From Lepus europaeus (Eukaryota > Chordata > Mammalia > Lagomorpha > Leporidae), in assembly GCF_033115175.1 (NCBI RefSeq), contig NC_084827.1, positions 177,383,401 through 177,447,400 on the forward strand: a DNA stretch of 64,000 bases, read 5' to 3'. Below are positions 21,515-33,000 of the stretch, in pieces; position 1 is the first letter of the stretch; every line of letters begins with the position of its first letter. The notes under the pieces were generated by a model, which saw only the letters and a program-made list of their open reading frames with translations, made no database searches and was not told the DNA's origin. Position numbers and translations under genes: made by a program.

Positions 21515-21740
21515 AAATGGATAGATAACATTGCACGGTTTTCATCACGCATACTGCCATGTTTTGAAGATATAGCTGTAGTGGAGTGGCTAAATCTAGC
21601 TGGTTAACAAATGGATGACCTCATCCGGTTGGCATTTTCGTGGGTAGAGAACATAACATCCACTCTCTCTACATTTTTAAAGAATCCATTATGTTATCAA
21701 CCACAGCCACCTCACTGCACAGTAGACCCCATGAGATGCG
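21515..21740 (-). mobile_element. LINE-1 3' terminal fragment, antisense
   Basis: The plus strand resembles the complement of an old LINE-1 3' end, with the block GGCTAAATCTAGCTGGTTAAC and the spacing typical of the terminal 200 bases. Confidence 0.5.
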
Positions 21741-21764
21741 CTCCTGTCACCTAACTGTAGGGAG

Positions 21765-22690
21765 ACGGGGAAAAGGCCTCATGACATTGGCCTTGGAGAG
21801 GATCTTTTGGACAAGAGCTGCAAAGCACGGGCAGCAAAAGCAAAAACAAACAAATGGGGTGAACTGAACCAACAAGCAGAGGAAACAGCAAAGAGACAGC
21901 CTGCAGCAAGGGGGACCTGTTTCATCGAACCAGGAGTTAATATCTGAAATATTAAGTCACTCAAACAGCCACACAGTGGAAAACAAACGTGAGGCGTAAC
22001 ACAAAGCCGAGTGACCACGTTAAAACTGCTGAATCGACGTTTCTCAAACGAAGGTACACAAATGGCCAACAGATGCATGACAAGGTTGTCCAGCATCACT
22101 AGTCGTCAGGGCAAGGCACGTGCTCACCACAGCGAGCTAGCACGTCGCCCCAGTTAGAACAGCTATGACCAAAAACCAAGAGATGACAGGTGTTCGCAGG
22201 GCTGTGCAGTGTACTTGTGCGTTGTTGGTCAGGATACAAAATAGTACACCCACTATGGAAACATCCCGGAGGTTCTGGAAAGAATTAAAAGTAGGAGTAC
22301 CACATGATAAACAGCTTAATAAAAACAAACTACGCAAAAGGTTGTATATCACAAAAGCAAGGATACAAGAGGAGGCATGTATGTTCAGAGGCCGTTGGTG
22401 TTTTATGAATGGAAAACCACACTACACATATGCCAGTTCTCACTGTTAACAGTGTTAGTGGCAATCTAAAGCCCTCATCAGAATGTTCAGACAAAACGAT
22501 GGGCAGGCAAGATTAGCTTAAACCTTTTGAGAAACAAAAATAATAAAGAGAGCCTACTTGTCCCAAATGTTACAAAAAGTTACAGTAATGAGAAGAACGT
22601 GCTATTGGTATATGACAGTCACTCAGTGAAACAGGATGGCCAGTGCAAACCGAATGCTTATCTATAAAAATGCTATTTTAAACAAGAGTC
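21765..22690 (+). mobile_element. old LINE-1 ORF2 fragments
   Basis: Sense-strand LINE-1 ORF2 sequence: near 21779-22360 it follows the C-terminal third (AGCCTGCAGC, then AATGGCCAACAGATGCATG, then CCACTATGGAAACATCC). The part at 22500-22690 resembles a different ORF2 section, so more than one fragment is joined here. It is heavily decayed. Confidence 0.65.
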
Positions 22691-22934
22691 ATCACAAATA
22701 TAAAATAATGAAAGGTTTACAAAGCCAGACTAAAACATCAGAGAATTGCAGACCAATGTCTTACTAATACAGAAGTCCTCAACAAAACACCAGCAGGCAA
22801 CCCAGTAATATTTAAAAAGATTTATACCATGACCAGCTAGGCTTTATCCCAGTAGTGCAGGTTTGAGGTAACATGCAAAATCAATCAATGTAATGCACCC
22901 TGCGAGTGGGTTAAAGGGCGAAAGTCACATGCCA

Positions 22935-23045
22935 AATCATCACGTCAGCACGTCATCACACCAACTCATCACACCATCTCATCACACCATCTCATCACAT
23001 CGTATCATCACACCATCTCATCACATCGTATCATCACATCACCAG
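22935..23045. repeat. short CATCACA/CATCTCA tandem array in LINE-1
   Basis: Roughly seven units of 10-14 bp built from TCATCACACCATC and TCATCACATCGTA. It sits where LINE-1 ORF2 normally reads a single ACATGATCATCTCA-like phrase, so the array seems to have grown from that phrase. Confidence 0.75.
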
Positions 23046-23572
23046 ATGCATGGCAGTTGACAAAACCCAATGCCTTTGGATAGAAACACTCAACAAAGCA
23101 AGCACAGAGAGGATTCTAACCTGACAGAGGATTCTGGAAGCGCCCCAAATAATTTAGCACAGTACTTAGTTGTGAAAGACTTGATCTTTCCTTTTATGAC
23201 CACTTCTATTACTCCACATTGTAATGGGGGTTCCAACCAAGGCAATTAGTCAAGAAAAAATTGGAAAGGAAGAAGTTAACTGTCTCTATTCAGAAACAAA
23301 ATGATGTTGTATAGAGAAAATCCTAAGGAATTTCGTAAAAAAAAAAAGTTGTTAGAACTAATAAACAAGTTCAACAAGGCAGCAGGATATAATTAATATA
23401 TAAAAATTGATTGCATTTCTATACAGTAAGAAGGAAAAACATAAATGAATTTTAAAAATTTCAATTACAATATCATCATAAATAATAAATACGAATAATT
23501 TTCAAAAGTGCAAAACCTAGATTCTAAGAATTCCAAATTGTTATTTAAATAAATTTTTAAGAATAGCTAATA

Positions 23573-23914
23573 GCTGGTGCTGCGGCTCAATAGGCTAATC
23601 CTCCGCCTGCGGCATCAGCACCCCGGGTTCTAGTCCCAGTCAGGGCGCCGGATTCTGTCCTGGTTGCCCCTCTTCCAGGCCAGCTCTCTGCTATGGCCCG
23701 GGAGTGCAGTGGAGGATGGCCCAAGTGCTTGGGCCCTGCACCCCATGGGAGACCAGGAGAAGCACCTGGCTCCTGGCTTCAGATCAGCGCCATGTGCCGG
23801 CCGCAGCGCGCCCCGCGGCAGCTATTGGAGGGTGAACCAACGGCAAAAGGAAGACCTTTCTCTCTGTCTCGCTCTCTTTCACTGTCTACTCTGCCTGTCA
23901 AAAAAAAAAAAAAA
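23573..23914 (+). mobile_element. C-repeat SINE, TCCTCCGCC subtype
   Basis: Full-length sense copy with poly(A) at about 23900-23914. Perfect 14-bp target-site duplications AAGAATAGCTAATA lie at 23559-23572 and 23915-23928. It interrupts the old LINE-1. Confidence 0.95.
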
Positions 23915-24610
23915 AAGAATAGCTAATAAATAAAGACATCCCACTTTTATGAATCAGAAAAATTAACATTACTAAGATGGCAATATTCCTAAATATATAT
24001 GTACAGGTGCACATATATACATACTCAGCACATCCCAATTAAAATATCAAGTATTTTCTTTGAAGAAATTGATAAGCTAATTATAAAATTCATCTGAAAA
24101 TTCAACGGACGCACTCCAAAACAATCTTGAAAAAAAACACAAAGTTGAATTCACACTTTCTGATTTCAAAGTCTACTACAAAGCAGTATTAAGATAGTGT
24201 GGTTCTGACACAAGGATAGACCTAATAGGCAATAGAATAGGATTGCAAATCTATAAATAAATGCACACGACTATGGTCAAATGAGTTTGGCAAGAGTGCT
24301 AGACCATTGAGTAAGAAAAGAACAGTTTTCAACAAGTGATGCTGGGCCAACAGAGTATCCACATGCCAAAGAATGAATCTGGATCCCTACCCCACACCAT
24401 ATACAAAAACAGCTTAAAATGACCAAAGATATCATTGTAAGAACTCAAGCTAAAAAGCTGCTAGAATGGACGCAAATCTTCGTAACACTGAATCAGGCAA
24501 TGGTTTTCCAGATCAGACACCCAAAGCACAAGCAATGAAAGAAAGAAATTGGACACCATCAACATTTAAAACATGTGCATTTCAAAGAACTCCATCAACA
24601 AAATTCTCAC

Positions 24611-24917
24611 AGGAGCCAGCACTGTGGCGTACCTGCTTCCCCAGCATCCCACAAAGGTGCTGGTTTGAGTCCTGGCTGCTCCAGCTCCCTGCTAATGGCC
24701 TGGGAAAGGCAGCAGAAGGTGGCCCAAGTGGTTGGGTCCCTGCCGCCCATATGGGAGACCCGGATGGAGCTCCTGGCTCCTGGCTTAGGTCTTGTCCAGC
24801 CCCTGCTGATGTAGCCATCTGGGGAGTGAACCAGTGGTTGGAAGATCTCTCTCTTTTTTTCTCTCTCTGTCTCTCCCTCTCTCTCTGTAGCCCTGACTTT
24901 CAAATAAGATAAATAAG
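24611..24917 (+). mobile_element. C-repeat SINE
   Basis: Sense copy with target-site duplication AAATTCTCA (24601-24609 and 24918-24926), inserted in LINE-1 ORF2. Confidence 0.92.
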
Positions 24918-24985
24918 AAATTCTCATGGAGTAGAAGAAAATAATTATGAATCATATTTGATAAAGGATTTCTATCTAGAATATA

Positions 24986-25449
24986 TGAGAGGTCATCCAA
25001 AAATTCACGGGAAATGTGTATTACGAAACTATGCATGGATTTAAAACATTTCACATCAATATAAATTCATATTTTTAAAAAAAGATTTATTTTATTTATT
25101 TGAAAGACAGAGTTACAGAGAGAGGTAGAGACAGAGAGGTCTTCCACCCGCTGGTTCACTCCTCAGATGGCCCCAATGGCCGGAGCTGCACTGATCTGAA
25201 ACCAGGAGCCAGGAGCTTCTTCTGGGTCTCCCACATGGGTGCAGGGGCCCAAGTGCGTGGGCCATCTTCCACTGCTTTCCCAGGCCATAGCAGTGAGCTG
25301 GATCAGAAGAGGAGCAGCTGGGACTAGAACCGGCGCCCATATGAGAAGCTGGCACTTCAGGCCAGGGCTTTAACTCGCTGCACCACAGCGCCGGTCCCCT
25401 AAATTCATCTTTTAATTCCATTTTGCACAAACTTTTAAAATCCCCCTTA
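24986..25449. mobile_element. mariner-like MITE, split by a SINE
   Basis: LINE-1 sequence is broken at a TA. The insert begins TGAGAGGTCATCC and ends AAACTTTTAAAATCCCCCTTA, an imperfect terminal inverted repeat, and a TA follows before LINE-1 resumes. With the SINE at 25071-25399 and its duplication removed, the MITE is about 125 bp, too small to encode a transposase. Confidence 0.65.
25071..25399 (-). mobile_element. C-repeat SINE inside the MITE
   Basis: Reverse copy with target-site duplication TAAATTCAT at 25062-25070 and 25400-25408. Confidence 0.93.
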
Positions 25450-25509
25450 TATTACAAGTGCATTAGACAACTCAACGATAAAAAATTCAATTAAAATATG
25501 GACAAAGTT

Positions 25510-27340
25510 AACAGACATTTTTCAAAAGAGGAAATCCAAATGGCCAACAGACACATGAAAAAATGCTCAGGATCCCTAGCCATCAGGGAAATGCAGATCA
25601 AAACCACAATGAGGTTTCACCTCACCCCGGTGAGAATGGCTCACATACAGAAATCAACCAACAACAGATGCTGGCGAGGATGTGGGGAAAAAGGGACACT
25701 AATCCACTGTTGGTGGGAATGCAAGCTGATAAAGCCACTATGGAAGACAGTTTGGAGAGTCCTCAGAAACCTGAATATAGCACTACCACAGGACCCAGCC
25801 ATCCCACTCCTTGGAATTTACCCAAATGGAATTAAAGGGGAGAAAAAAAGAGCCATTTGCACCTCGATATTTGTTGCAGCTCAATTCAGAATAGCTAAGA
25901 CATGGAATCAACCTAAATGTCCATCAACGGATGACTGGATAAAGAAACTATGGGATATGTACTCCGTGGAACACTATACAGCAGTAAAAAACAATGAAAT
26001 CCGGGCATTTACAACAAAATGGAGGAAGCTGGAAAACATCATGCTGAGTGAAATAAGCCAGTCCAAAAGGGACAAATATCATATGTTCTCCCTGATCGAT
26101 GGCAACTGAACGAGTATCTAAAATGATACCCATTGAAGTTAAATGGACACTATGAGAGACAATGACAGGATCAGCCCTTGTCTTGACTGTTGAGGAACAA
26201 CTTACTATTTTATTCCTTTTAGTATTTTTGTTGTTGTGGTTGTTGTTGTTGTTGCCCTGTTTGTTCTACATACGACCACTGGTTGAACTCTGTAATCAAT
26301 GCACAATCATTCTTAGGCGTTTAAAATTAACAGAAAAGTGATCTCTGTTAAACATAGGAGTGGGAATAAGAGAGGGAGGAGATATATAGGTTGGCACATG
26401 CTCACTCGGACTTACCTCCAATGGTGGAACTAGAAATGTGCCAGGGGATTTCAAGTCAATCTTACCAAGGAGGCAGGTACCAATGCCAGCGCACTTGGTA
26501 AAGTGATAAGTATAAATACACAACCGATCAAAAAGATAGGGTATGTGTCGAAGAGATTTCACAAATAAGACCAGTGTAAGCAAATAATGAAGGATAGAAT
26601 TAAAAGGGAGAGAATGATCCTGCGGGGGAAGCAGGACACACAGCAGACTCATAGAATGGCAAACGCCCAAAACAGCACTCCTGCCTCAGAATCAACCCTT
26701 GGGGCATTCGGATCTGGCTAAAAGGTCCATGAGAGTCTCACAGGCATGGAAAGCCATGACACGATGGCAAAAAACAATCTAAATGAAAGACCCTGGTGAA
26801 CAAGACCCCAGCAGAGGAACAGACCATCAAGGAGAGAGGCGCCTTTCTCTGAAGGGAGGAAGGAACCTCCACTGTGACATGGCCTTGACTAAACAAGTTC
26901 AGAGTTGGTGAACTCAAGGGACTTCCATAGCCTAGACAGCTCATAGCAAGAGTCTCGGGTGATTGCTGACGTCATAAATAAGAGTGCCAATTGTTAAATC
27001 AACAATAGGAGTCACTGGGTACATGCTCCCCACGTAGGATCTCTGTCCTTAATGTGTTTTACTATGAAACTTAAAAACACTACTAATCGAACAATACCCT
27101 ATACCTTGTGCGGTTGTGTGATTGAAGCCGTTGAAATCCTTGCTTAGTATATACTAAGTTGATCTTCAGTATATGAAGGTAATAGAAAATGAAACTCGAT
27201 AAAGGGCGGGATGGGAGAGGGAGAGGGGAGGGCCACGGGAGGGAGGGAGGTTGGGGGGGGCACAACAATACAAAAGTTGCACTTTGTAAATTCACATTTA
27301 TGAAATAAAAAATAAAAAAATTAAAAAAAAGAAATTAAAA
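25510..27340 (+). mobile_element. 5'-truncated lagomorph LINE-1
   Basis: A younger LINE-1 of about 1.83 kb. Its first 600 bases (to the stop at 26107-26109) encode an uninterrupted C-terminal remnant of ORF2, about 200 residues, with the family motif [16 protein letters not shown] and the sequence [11 protein letters not shown]. This is the zinc-knuckle-like C-terminal region, without endonuclease or reverse transcriptase. A 3' UTR of about 1.2 kb follows, with a G-rich tract at 27209-27262 and an A-rich tail. Exact 17-bp target-site duplications flank it: 25493-25509 and 27341-27357. Being truncated, it cannot move by itself. Confidence 0.93.
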
Positions 27341-28154
27341 AAAATATGGACAAAGTTTCTGAATAGACATTCTTCCAAAGAGAACATTGAATGGCCAGTC
27401 AGCACATGGAAACTTGTCCAACTTCCTTAGCCATCAGGGAAATGCAAACCCAAACCACCCTGAGAGACCACATCCACTAGGGTGTGTGTTTATGACAGAG
27501 GGGCCGACGATAGCAAGCATTGAGAATGTGAAATGGTGCAGGTACTTTGGAAAACAGCCTGATGGGCTTTCCAAAGGTTAAACATTACCCAGGTACCGTA
27601 TAGCCCAGCGATTCTATTCCTAGGTGTCTGTCCAAGAGAAAGCAAAACATACACCCATGCAAATAGTTGTGCACACGTGTGTTCAGCAGCACGAATAGTA
27701 ACTATGGAAGAGTTAAGAATGGAAACACCAACACGTCTGTGAGCTGATGGATGGATTACCAGATATTCATACAATGAGGCATGATTCAGCCACAGGAATA
27801 GGATGCGTATGGACGCACACGACATGAGTGAACCTGTAACCCGTTTTGCTAAGTGAAAGAAACTGTCTCTTGTATGACTGTGTTTACCTGAAACACACAG
27901 AGTTGGAGAATCCATGGAGACAGAAGGATGATGAGTGGTTGCCTAGGGCGGGGGGGGGGGGTGAGGCAGGTGGGGAGTGAGTGATGCATAATGGTTACAG
28001 GATTCCGTTTGGGGAGATTAGAAAATATTAAAAATTTCATTTGGCGATGATTGCACAACTCTGGGGATACAATAAAAACCACTGAATTGTACACTCTAAG
28101 TGGGTGAATTGTGTGCAATATTAATTATATCTCAATAAAGTTGTTATGTAAAGA

Positions 28155-28830
28155 AAGGAGAGGTGTGGAGTGAGCATTTGGTGCAGGGCTTAAGATGCCA
28201 TTTGGGGGCCGGTGCCGCAGCTCACTGGGCTAATCCTCCGCCTGCAGCGCTGGCACCCTGGGTTCTAGTCCCAGTTGGGGCACCGGATTCTGTCCCGGTT
28301 GCCCCTCTTCCAGGCCAGCTCTCTGCTGTGGCCCGGAAAGGCAGTGGAGGATGGCCCAAGTCCTTGGGCCCTGCACCCGCATGGGAGACCAGGAGGAGGC
28401 ACTTGGCTCCTGGCTTCGGATCGGTGCAGTGTGCCAGCCGTAGCAGCCATTTGGGGGGTGAACCAATGGAAGGAAGACCTTTCTCTCTGTCTCACTGTCT
28501 AACTCTGCTTGTCAAAAAAAAAAAAAAAATACCATTTGGGATGCCTGCATCCCACGCAGGAGTGCCTGGGTTCATGACCTGTTCCAGCTTCTGGTCCGTG
28601 TGCACCCCAGGAAGCAGCAGGCAGATGACAGCTCACGTGCTTGGGTCTCTGCCACCCATGGAGGAGACCAGGATTAAGTTCCTGGCTTCTTCCTGGCCCA
28701 GTCCTGGCTGTCGCAGGTATCTGGGGGGTGAACAATCAGATGGGAGATTCCCTCTCTCTCCCTCTCTCCCTCTCTCCCTCTCTCTCTCTCTCCCTCTCTC
28801 CCTCTCTCTCTCTCCCTGATCCAGGAGAGA
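28155..28830 (+). mobile_element. old C-repeat SINE split by a younger one
   Basis: The head part lies at 28155-28206 and the rest at 28541-28820, with GTTCATGACCTGTTCCAGC, GGAGACCAGGATTAAGTTCC and a CT-rich segment at 28745-28815. Confidence 0.75.
28207..28531 (+). mobile_element. C-repeat SINE, TCCTCCGCC subtype
   Basis: Full-length sense copy with poly(A), inserted within an older SINE. The target-site duplication is CCATTTGGG (28198-28206 and 28532-28540). Confidence 0.94.
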
Positions 28831-29589
28831 CTTAGGGGTTTTAGAAGGAGAGATGGACACCCCATCTTCCCCACGGTGCTGCATTTGATCAGTGTTTGGT
28901 GGGGACCATCCTGCAAGGGTGCTCACAGACAAGCAGCAGGAGGCGGTTCATCCATGTGACCACACAGCTGTGAGCTGCCAGCTCCGAGCAGCGCAGAGGG
29001 CTGGGATGGGTGCACGTCCTTTCGAAGGAGGAGGGGAGGGCATCCTTGCAGTGGGGTCACGACCGTCATGGAGAACAGCTGAGTAGCTGTGAACCTGCTC
29101 TAGCCCACAGCCAGGCAGGTGAGGCCAGATCCCTCTCCTGGCCTCCAGTCCACCTTGAAACCCCAGGGGAAGCCATACAAGGAGGCGTCTCGCCTTGTGC
29201 AGCATGACCTTCTGGTGTCCCCTCCAAGATAAACACTTTGTGAAATCCCCACCCAGGTCATTGTTCTCTGGACAGATTATGTGTAAACCAGGAAAAATGT
29301 GGAAGCAGCAGCACGTACCAAAACTGGCAACTTTGGGTTGGGATGTGTCGATCATCAGCTCTTCTCTCTGGTTTTAATTAACCAGCTTGGTATGTTGTCT
29401 GGTTGAATTTAGAAAACCTTTGTGGACAAGGATAGAAGAATGCCTAACATTGTAGTCTCTGGGGAAGAGGGCAGATCCCTGGGTCCCTTCCATGTGACTT
29501 TGGTTTCAATGAATTGTTCGGTTAAATTATGAAGAGGGCGGGGTGGGCACGGTAAACAGTTAGTTCGCTCCTTCATATGCTTAAAAAAT
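28831..29589. other. intergenic DNA, no feature seen
   Basis: No recognisable exon or repeat; an A/T-rich segment lies at 29360-29410. Confidence 0.4.
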
Positions 29590-29960
29590 CTAACTCTATT
29601 GTAGGATACAGACAAGCCTGCCCTGGTCTGTGTTGTGTTGCTACAACAAAGGCCTGGAGGCCAAATTACTTACAAAGCAAAGAGGATCAGTTGGCTCCTA
29701 ATTCCGGAAGTTTCAACAGCACAGTGCCTGTGTCCTGGGGAGGTCCCCAGCTCATGACAACACGGTGGAGGGCAGAAAGGGAACCAGACAGGCCCTGAGG
29801 GGGCCAAGCATGTGAGCTGGCCTTGCTTTTATGACACTCTGGAGCGAATTAGCCTGATACCTAATCCATCCCTCGTGACAGCCATTAATCCCTTCCGAGG
29901 GAGGTGCCCGAGAGGTAACAGCCTTCCACTGGGCCCCAGCATAATATGGCTACACAGGGA
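29590..29960 (-). mobile_element. MaLR-type LTR, antisense
   Basis: The plus strand has the order expected for the complement of a MaLR LTR: GTTGCTACAACAAAGGCC, then AAAGAGGATCAGTTGGCTCC, GGTGGAGGGCAGAAAGG, and CCGAGGGAGGTGCCC near the far end. Confidence 0.5.
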
Positions 29961-31314
29961 GTCGGGCGAGCCTCCAGAGGCCAAACGATTATCCAAACCT
30001 GAATCTTAAGCGCACAGACTGCTGGAGGTCCACAAAGTGACCAGAGCCAGACACAGCCATCGGACACATGGCTCGGAATCTGCTGCGAAAGCTTCCCAAG
30101 GCTGCCTCGGGGCCACTTGTCCCTGTCCCCATGGCTAACCTCTGTCTTGTAACGGCACGGACCCCCTTGGCCTGTTTGGGTGGGCAAAGTAGATGGAGTT
30201 GCTCCACACACTCTCCTTCGTGCCTGGCTTCTCTCTGTGACCTGTTGCTTGTGGGTCCCAGCCCTGCTGTCCCGTGTCCCATTGCACTCGGTCTTCCTGT
30301 CTATAGCAGTGGCTGTCACGGGCAGTGGGCCCCAGAATCAGCTGTGGAACTCAGGCGCGGGTTTCTGGGGTCTTGCTTTTCTAACAGGCCCCCAGATGCT
30401 GCTGCGACCCAGGCACCACCCTGCGAGGGTCCCCCTTTCTCTAGGGAAGGAGCCTGGCCTTGGTGTAGCTGCTACTTTCAGAAGTCGTGGGGATAGCAGG
30501 TGTCGCAGGGCTGGGGCAGTGCGGGGACGGGGCTGGAGCTCCCGGGCCAGGTCCCGACCCCACAGGCCTGTGCAGTGACAGAGAGGACCCACGTTCTCTG
30601 AGGTCCTGACCCCACAGGGCCCCTGTGACTTGGAGCCTGGAGGCCGTGTGGCTCATGGCCTTCTAGCCCTTTCAGAAGTCAGCACGCACCTCCTTGGGGG
30701 GAGATTTCCAGAAAGTGATCTGGTCTGCCCTGGGCTGGAAGGCCCCAGCAGCCAGCTGCACACAGCACCGACGGACCCCTCCCCGTGACCCCGTGTCTAC
30801 CTGGCTCCCTCGGCCCCCTCCAATCTCGCCTTCCCCATCCTGGGCCTGCAGGTGCATGTGGGCGGGGCTCCCAGCGTCTCTGGGGCTTCCCGCCTCCCTG
30901 CTGAGGTCTGGGGTTCTCTCCTCCCCAGGTCACCTCTGTCCTTTTCTTTCTTACTGGCTTATCTGCCCCCAGGGCTTTTACCCGAGGCTCTTCCCAGAGG
31001 CCCTGTCCCGCTCTGGGCTGTGTGTCTAACACAGCGCCACCCTCCCGCCAGCATTTGCACACCCCCAGGTGGCAGGGAGCCATCCCGCAGCTCTGGGGGG
31101 TGGAGCCTGGGAGATCAGCTGGGGGCTGCAGGCATCCTCCCGCCCCCTGGGCTCAGGCCACCGGGCTGAGGACAGCAGTGACCGGGCTGAGGACAGCAGT
31201 GACCGGGCCAGCGGTGGTGGCTGGGACAAGCACTCAGGAGAGCTGCGCTGAGCGGGAGACGCTGTGTCCCCCGCTCTGGTCCTCAGGGCAGCTTGAGTGT
31301 GGGGTGACTGTGGG
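29961..31314. other. GC-rich intergenic DNA, no gene seen
   Basis: No supported exon. A 22-bp segment around GGGCTGAGGACAGCAGTGACC is duplicated in tandem near 31162-31206. Confidence 0.45.
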
Positions 31315-31405
31315 TCCCTTTTGGAGATGGGGAGCCAGAAGCTCAGAGACGTGGCCAGCTGGCCAGTGGCTGAGGTAGGAATTGAATGCGGGTCTTCCAG
31401 GCCCC
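31315..31405 (-). mobile_element. MIR fragment
   Basis: The plus strand reads as a reversed MIR: GATGGGGAGCCAGAAGCTC, then GGCCAGTGGCTGAGGTAGG, then AATTGAATGCGGGTCTTCC. Confidence 0.55.
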
Positions 31406-32800
31406 AGAGAAAGGACAGGTCTCAGGCGTGACCCACACAGGGGAGGGTGGGGGCTTGGCCTGCAGACCAGCTGCCCTGATGGGGGAGTGGAGGTCAGGGC
31501 CAGCCCCGGCCCTGTCTGCAGCCATCGGCCTGTCAGCCACAGAATGCTCAGGAACCCCTCCCTCCATGCTGAGGGAGTTCCGGGCACTTTGGAGGTAGGG
31601 GTTCAAGGCAGGTGCAAGGGTCCTGTGGCCGTGGGCAGTCACCCACAGGCTCCTCACTGGGCAGTGAGTGGCTGGTCAGCCAGCTCCCACCTCGTGCAGC
31701 CTACTAGGTGTTTTTTTTAGGGGGGAGGGTACTCTCCTTCTCTCTGTTGTCTAAATTGGGCTGCAGCTAAGAGACCCCTGAGACCAGGGTGAGGTTAGGA
31801 GTGGCTAGATCTTCCTAGAACTTCCGGCAGAGTGAGGGGACGGCTCTCCTTGGGCACTGGACACACCCCCGAGCCTCAGCTCCCCATGCGTGGGCTGATG
31901 CCCGTGCCTACCTCCCACTCTGCCGTCCAGCACGGGGCCTTGGGGCCTGGGTTCCGCCACCACTGAACACGGCTGTGTCCCACACAGGGCTGGGGCTCGG
32001 GGCCCCAGCAGCTCAGAGAGAAAGGAATTCCCTAACATCCTCCATTGTCCAAACACGAGTGTGCCCCTCCCCTGGCCTCTTCTGGAACATTCTCTCTTCT
32101 GTGCATCGCTAGGGACTGAGTGAGATCGTGGTGTCTGCCGCCAACAACCCCACCCCCACCCCCAGGCTCCTGGCAACTAAGCGAATGACCTGCTTGTTTA
32201 TGGCGCTCTTACTTTTGGGCGGATGAAAAATCAAAGGTGGTCGCTCAGCACGAAAACAGGTGTTTGGAAAAAAAGGACTGAGGGGTCTGTCGGAGCCCCC
32301 GCGGGGGCTGTGTCCCAGAGCCACGTCTAAGCCTTGTCTGGGCCTGGCTGCGGGGCTGCTGGCCCTGCTCTGTGACACCTGGCGTGGGCGCCGGCTGCCA
32401 GGGCGGTGAAGTTTGCCGGGTTTGCTGCCTCCACACAGGGCACGAGCCTTAGGAGGGAGTGAGCCGGGGACCAGGACCGGGACCAGGACCAGGACCACTC
32501 CCAGGGTGAGCCACCGCCCTTGGCAAGTTCCCCGCCTGCTGTGGGCAAGGTCTGCCCATCCCAGTCAGAGGGAGGAGGCCAGGGCTGCCGCGCAGCCGCA
32601 GCGGGGAGCAAACACTGACGGTGAGCAATGCCCTCCCCGCAGCCAAGCAGGGCTGTTTACGGGAGGAAGCGCGCGCCCAACACTGGGTCTTTGTTGAATT
32701 CCAGGAGGGGGCCCCTGGGCACGTCGGAGTCGCTGTGAGCTCATTTATTAACCCGTGTGCAAGGACACTTATAAAAAGTCCTGCTAAAAAGGACAAGACC
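31406..32800. other. GC-rich DNA, possible weak CpG island
   Basis: No exon recognised. CpG dinucleotides are denser at about 32280-32680 than around it, and a short GACCAG/GACCGG hexamer repeat lies at 32468-32500. It could contain the unlocated NGEF first exon, but nothing in the sequence shows this. Confidence 0.3.
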
Positions 32801-32810
32801 AGTACTGGTG

Positions 32811-33000
32811 TCCTAGCCGTTAGGGCTGCCTTAGCAAAGTAAACACTGGGCCTTAAACAGCAGCGTCTGCTTCTCGTTCTCGTCGGAAGGAGGCTGCAAG
32901 TCCAAGGTCAGGGCTCTGCTCCTGGCTCGGGGACCCCTCCCGCCGCGTCCTTGCGTGGCCTTTCCTGTGTGTGTGTGTGTGTGTGTGGTTGGCCGGGTTG
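32811..33000 (-). mobile_element. MLT1-like LTR fragment, antisense
   Basis: The plus strand has GTTAGGGCTGCCTTAGCAAA, CTTAAACAGCAGCGTCTGC and GGCTGCAAGTCCAAGG in the order found at the complement of an MLT1 3' end. A (GT)n run sits at about 32966-32988. Confidence 0.6.

Larger units (their letters stand above)
22700..28160 (+). mobile_element. old LINE-1, host of a nested insertion stack
   Basis: Read in order after removing later insertions, this is one old sense LINE-1 running from the reverse-transcriptase region of ORF2 (ATTGCAGACCAATGTC near 22744) through the ORF2 C-terminus to the 3' end (CTCAATAAAGTTG at 28132). Insertions inside it are two SINEs (23573-23914, 24611-24917), a mariner MITE (24986-25449) that itself contains a SINE (25071-25399), and a younger LINE-1 (25510-27340). 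ORF2 is riddled with stops; no function is expected. Confidence 0.75.

Noticed and set aside
25498..26109. 203-codon open frame as a host gene
   Set aside because: It is the C-terminal remnant of LINE-1 ORF2 with a LINE-1 3' UTR behind it.
28260..28275. tRNA-like B box in SINE heads as possible tRNA genes
   Set aside because: The heads derive from a tRNA but do not fold into a complete cloverleaf; they belong to full-length SINEs with target-site duplications.
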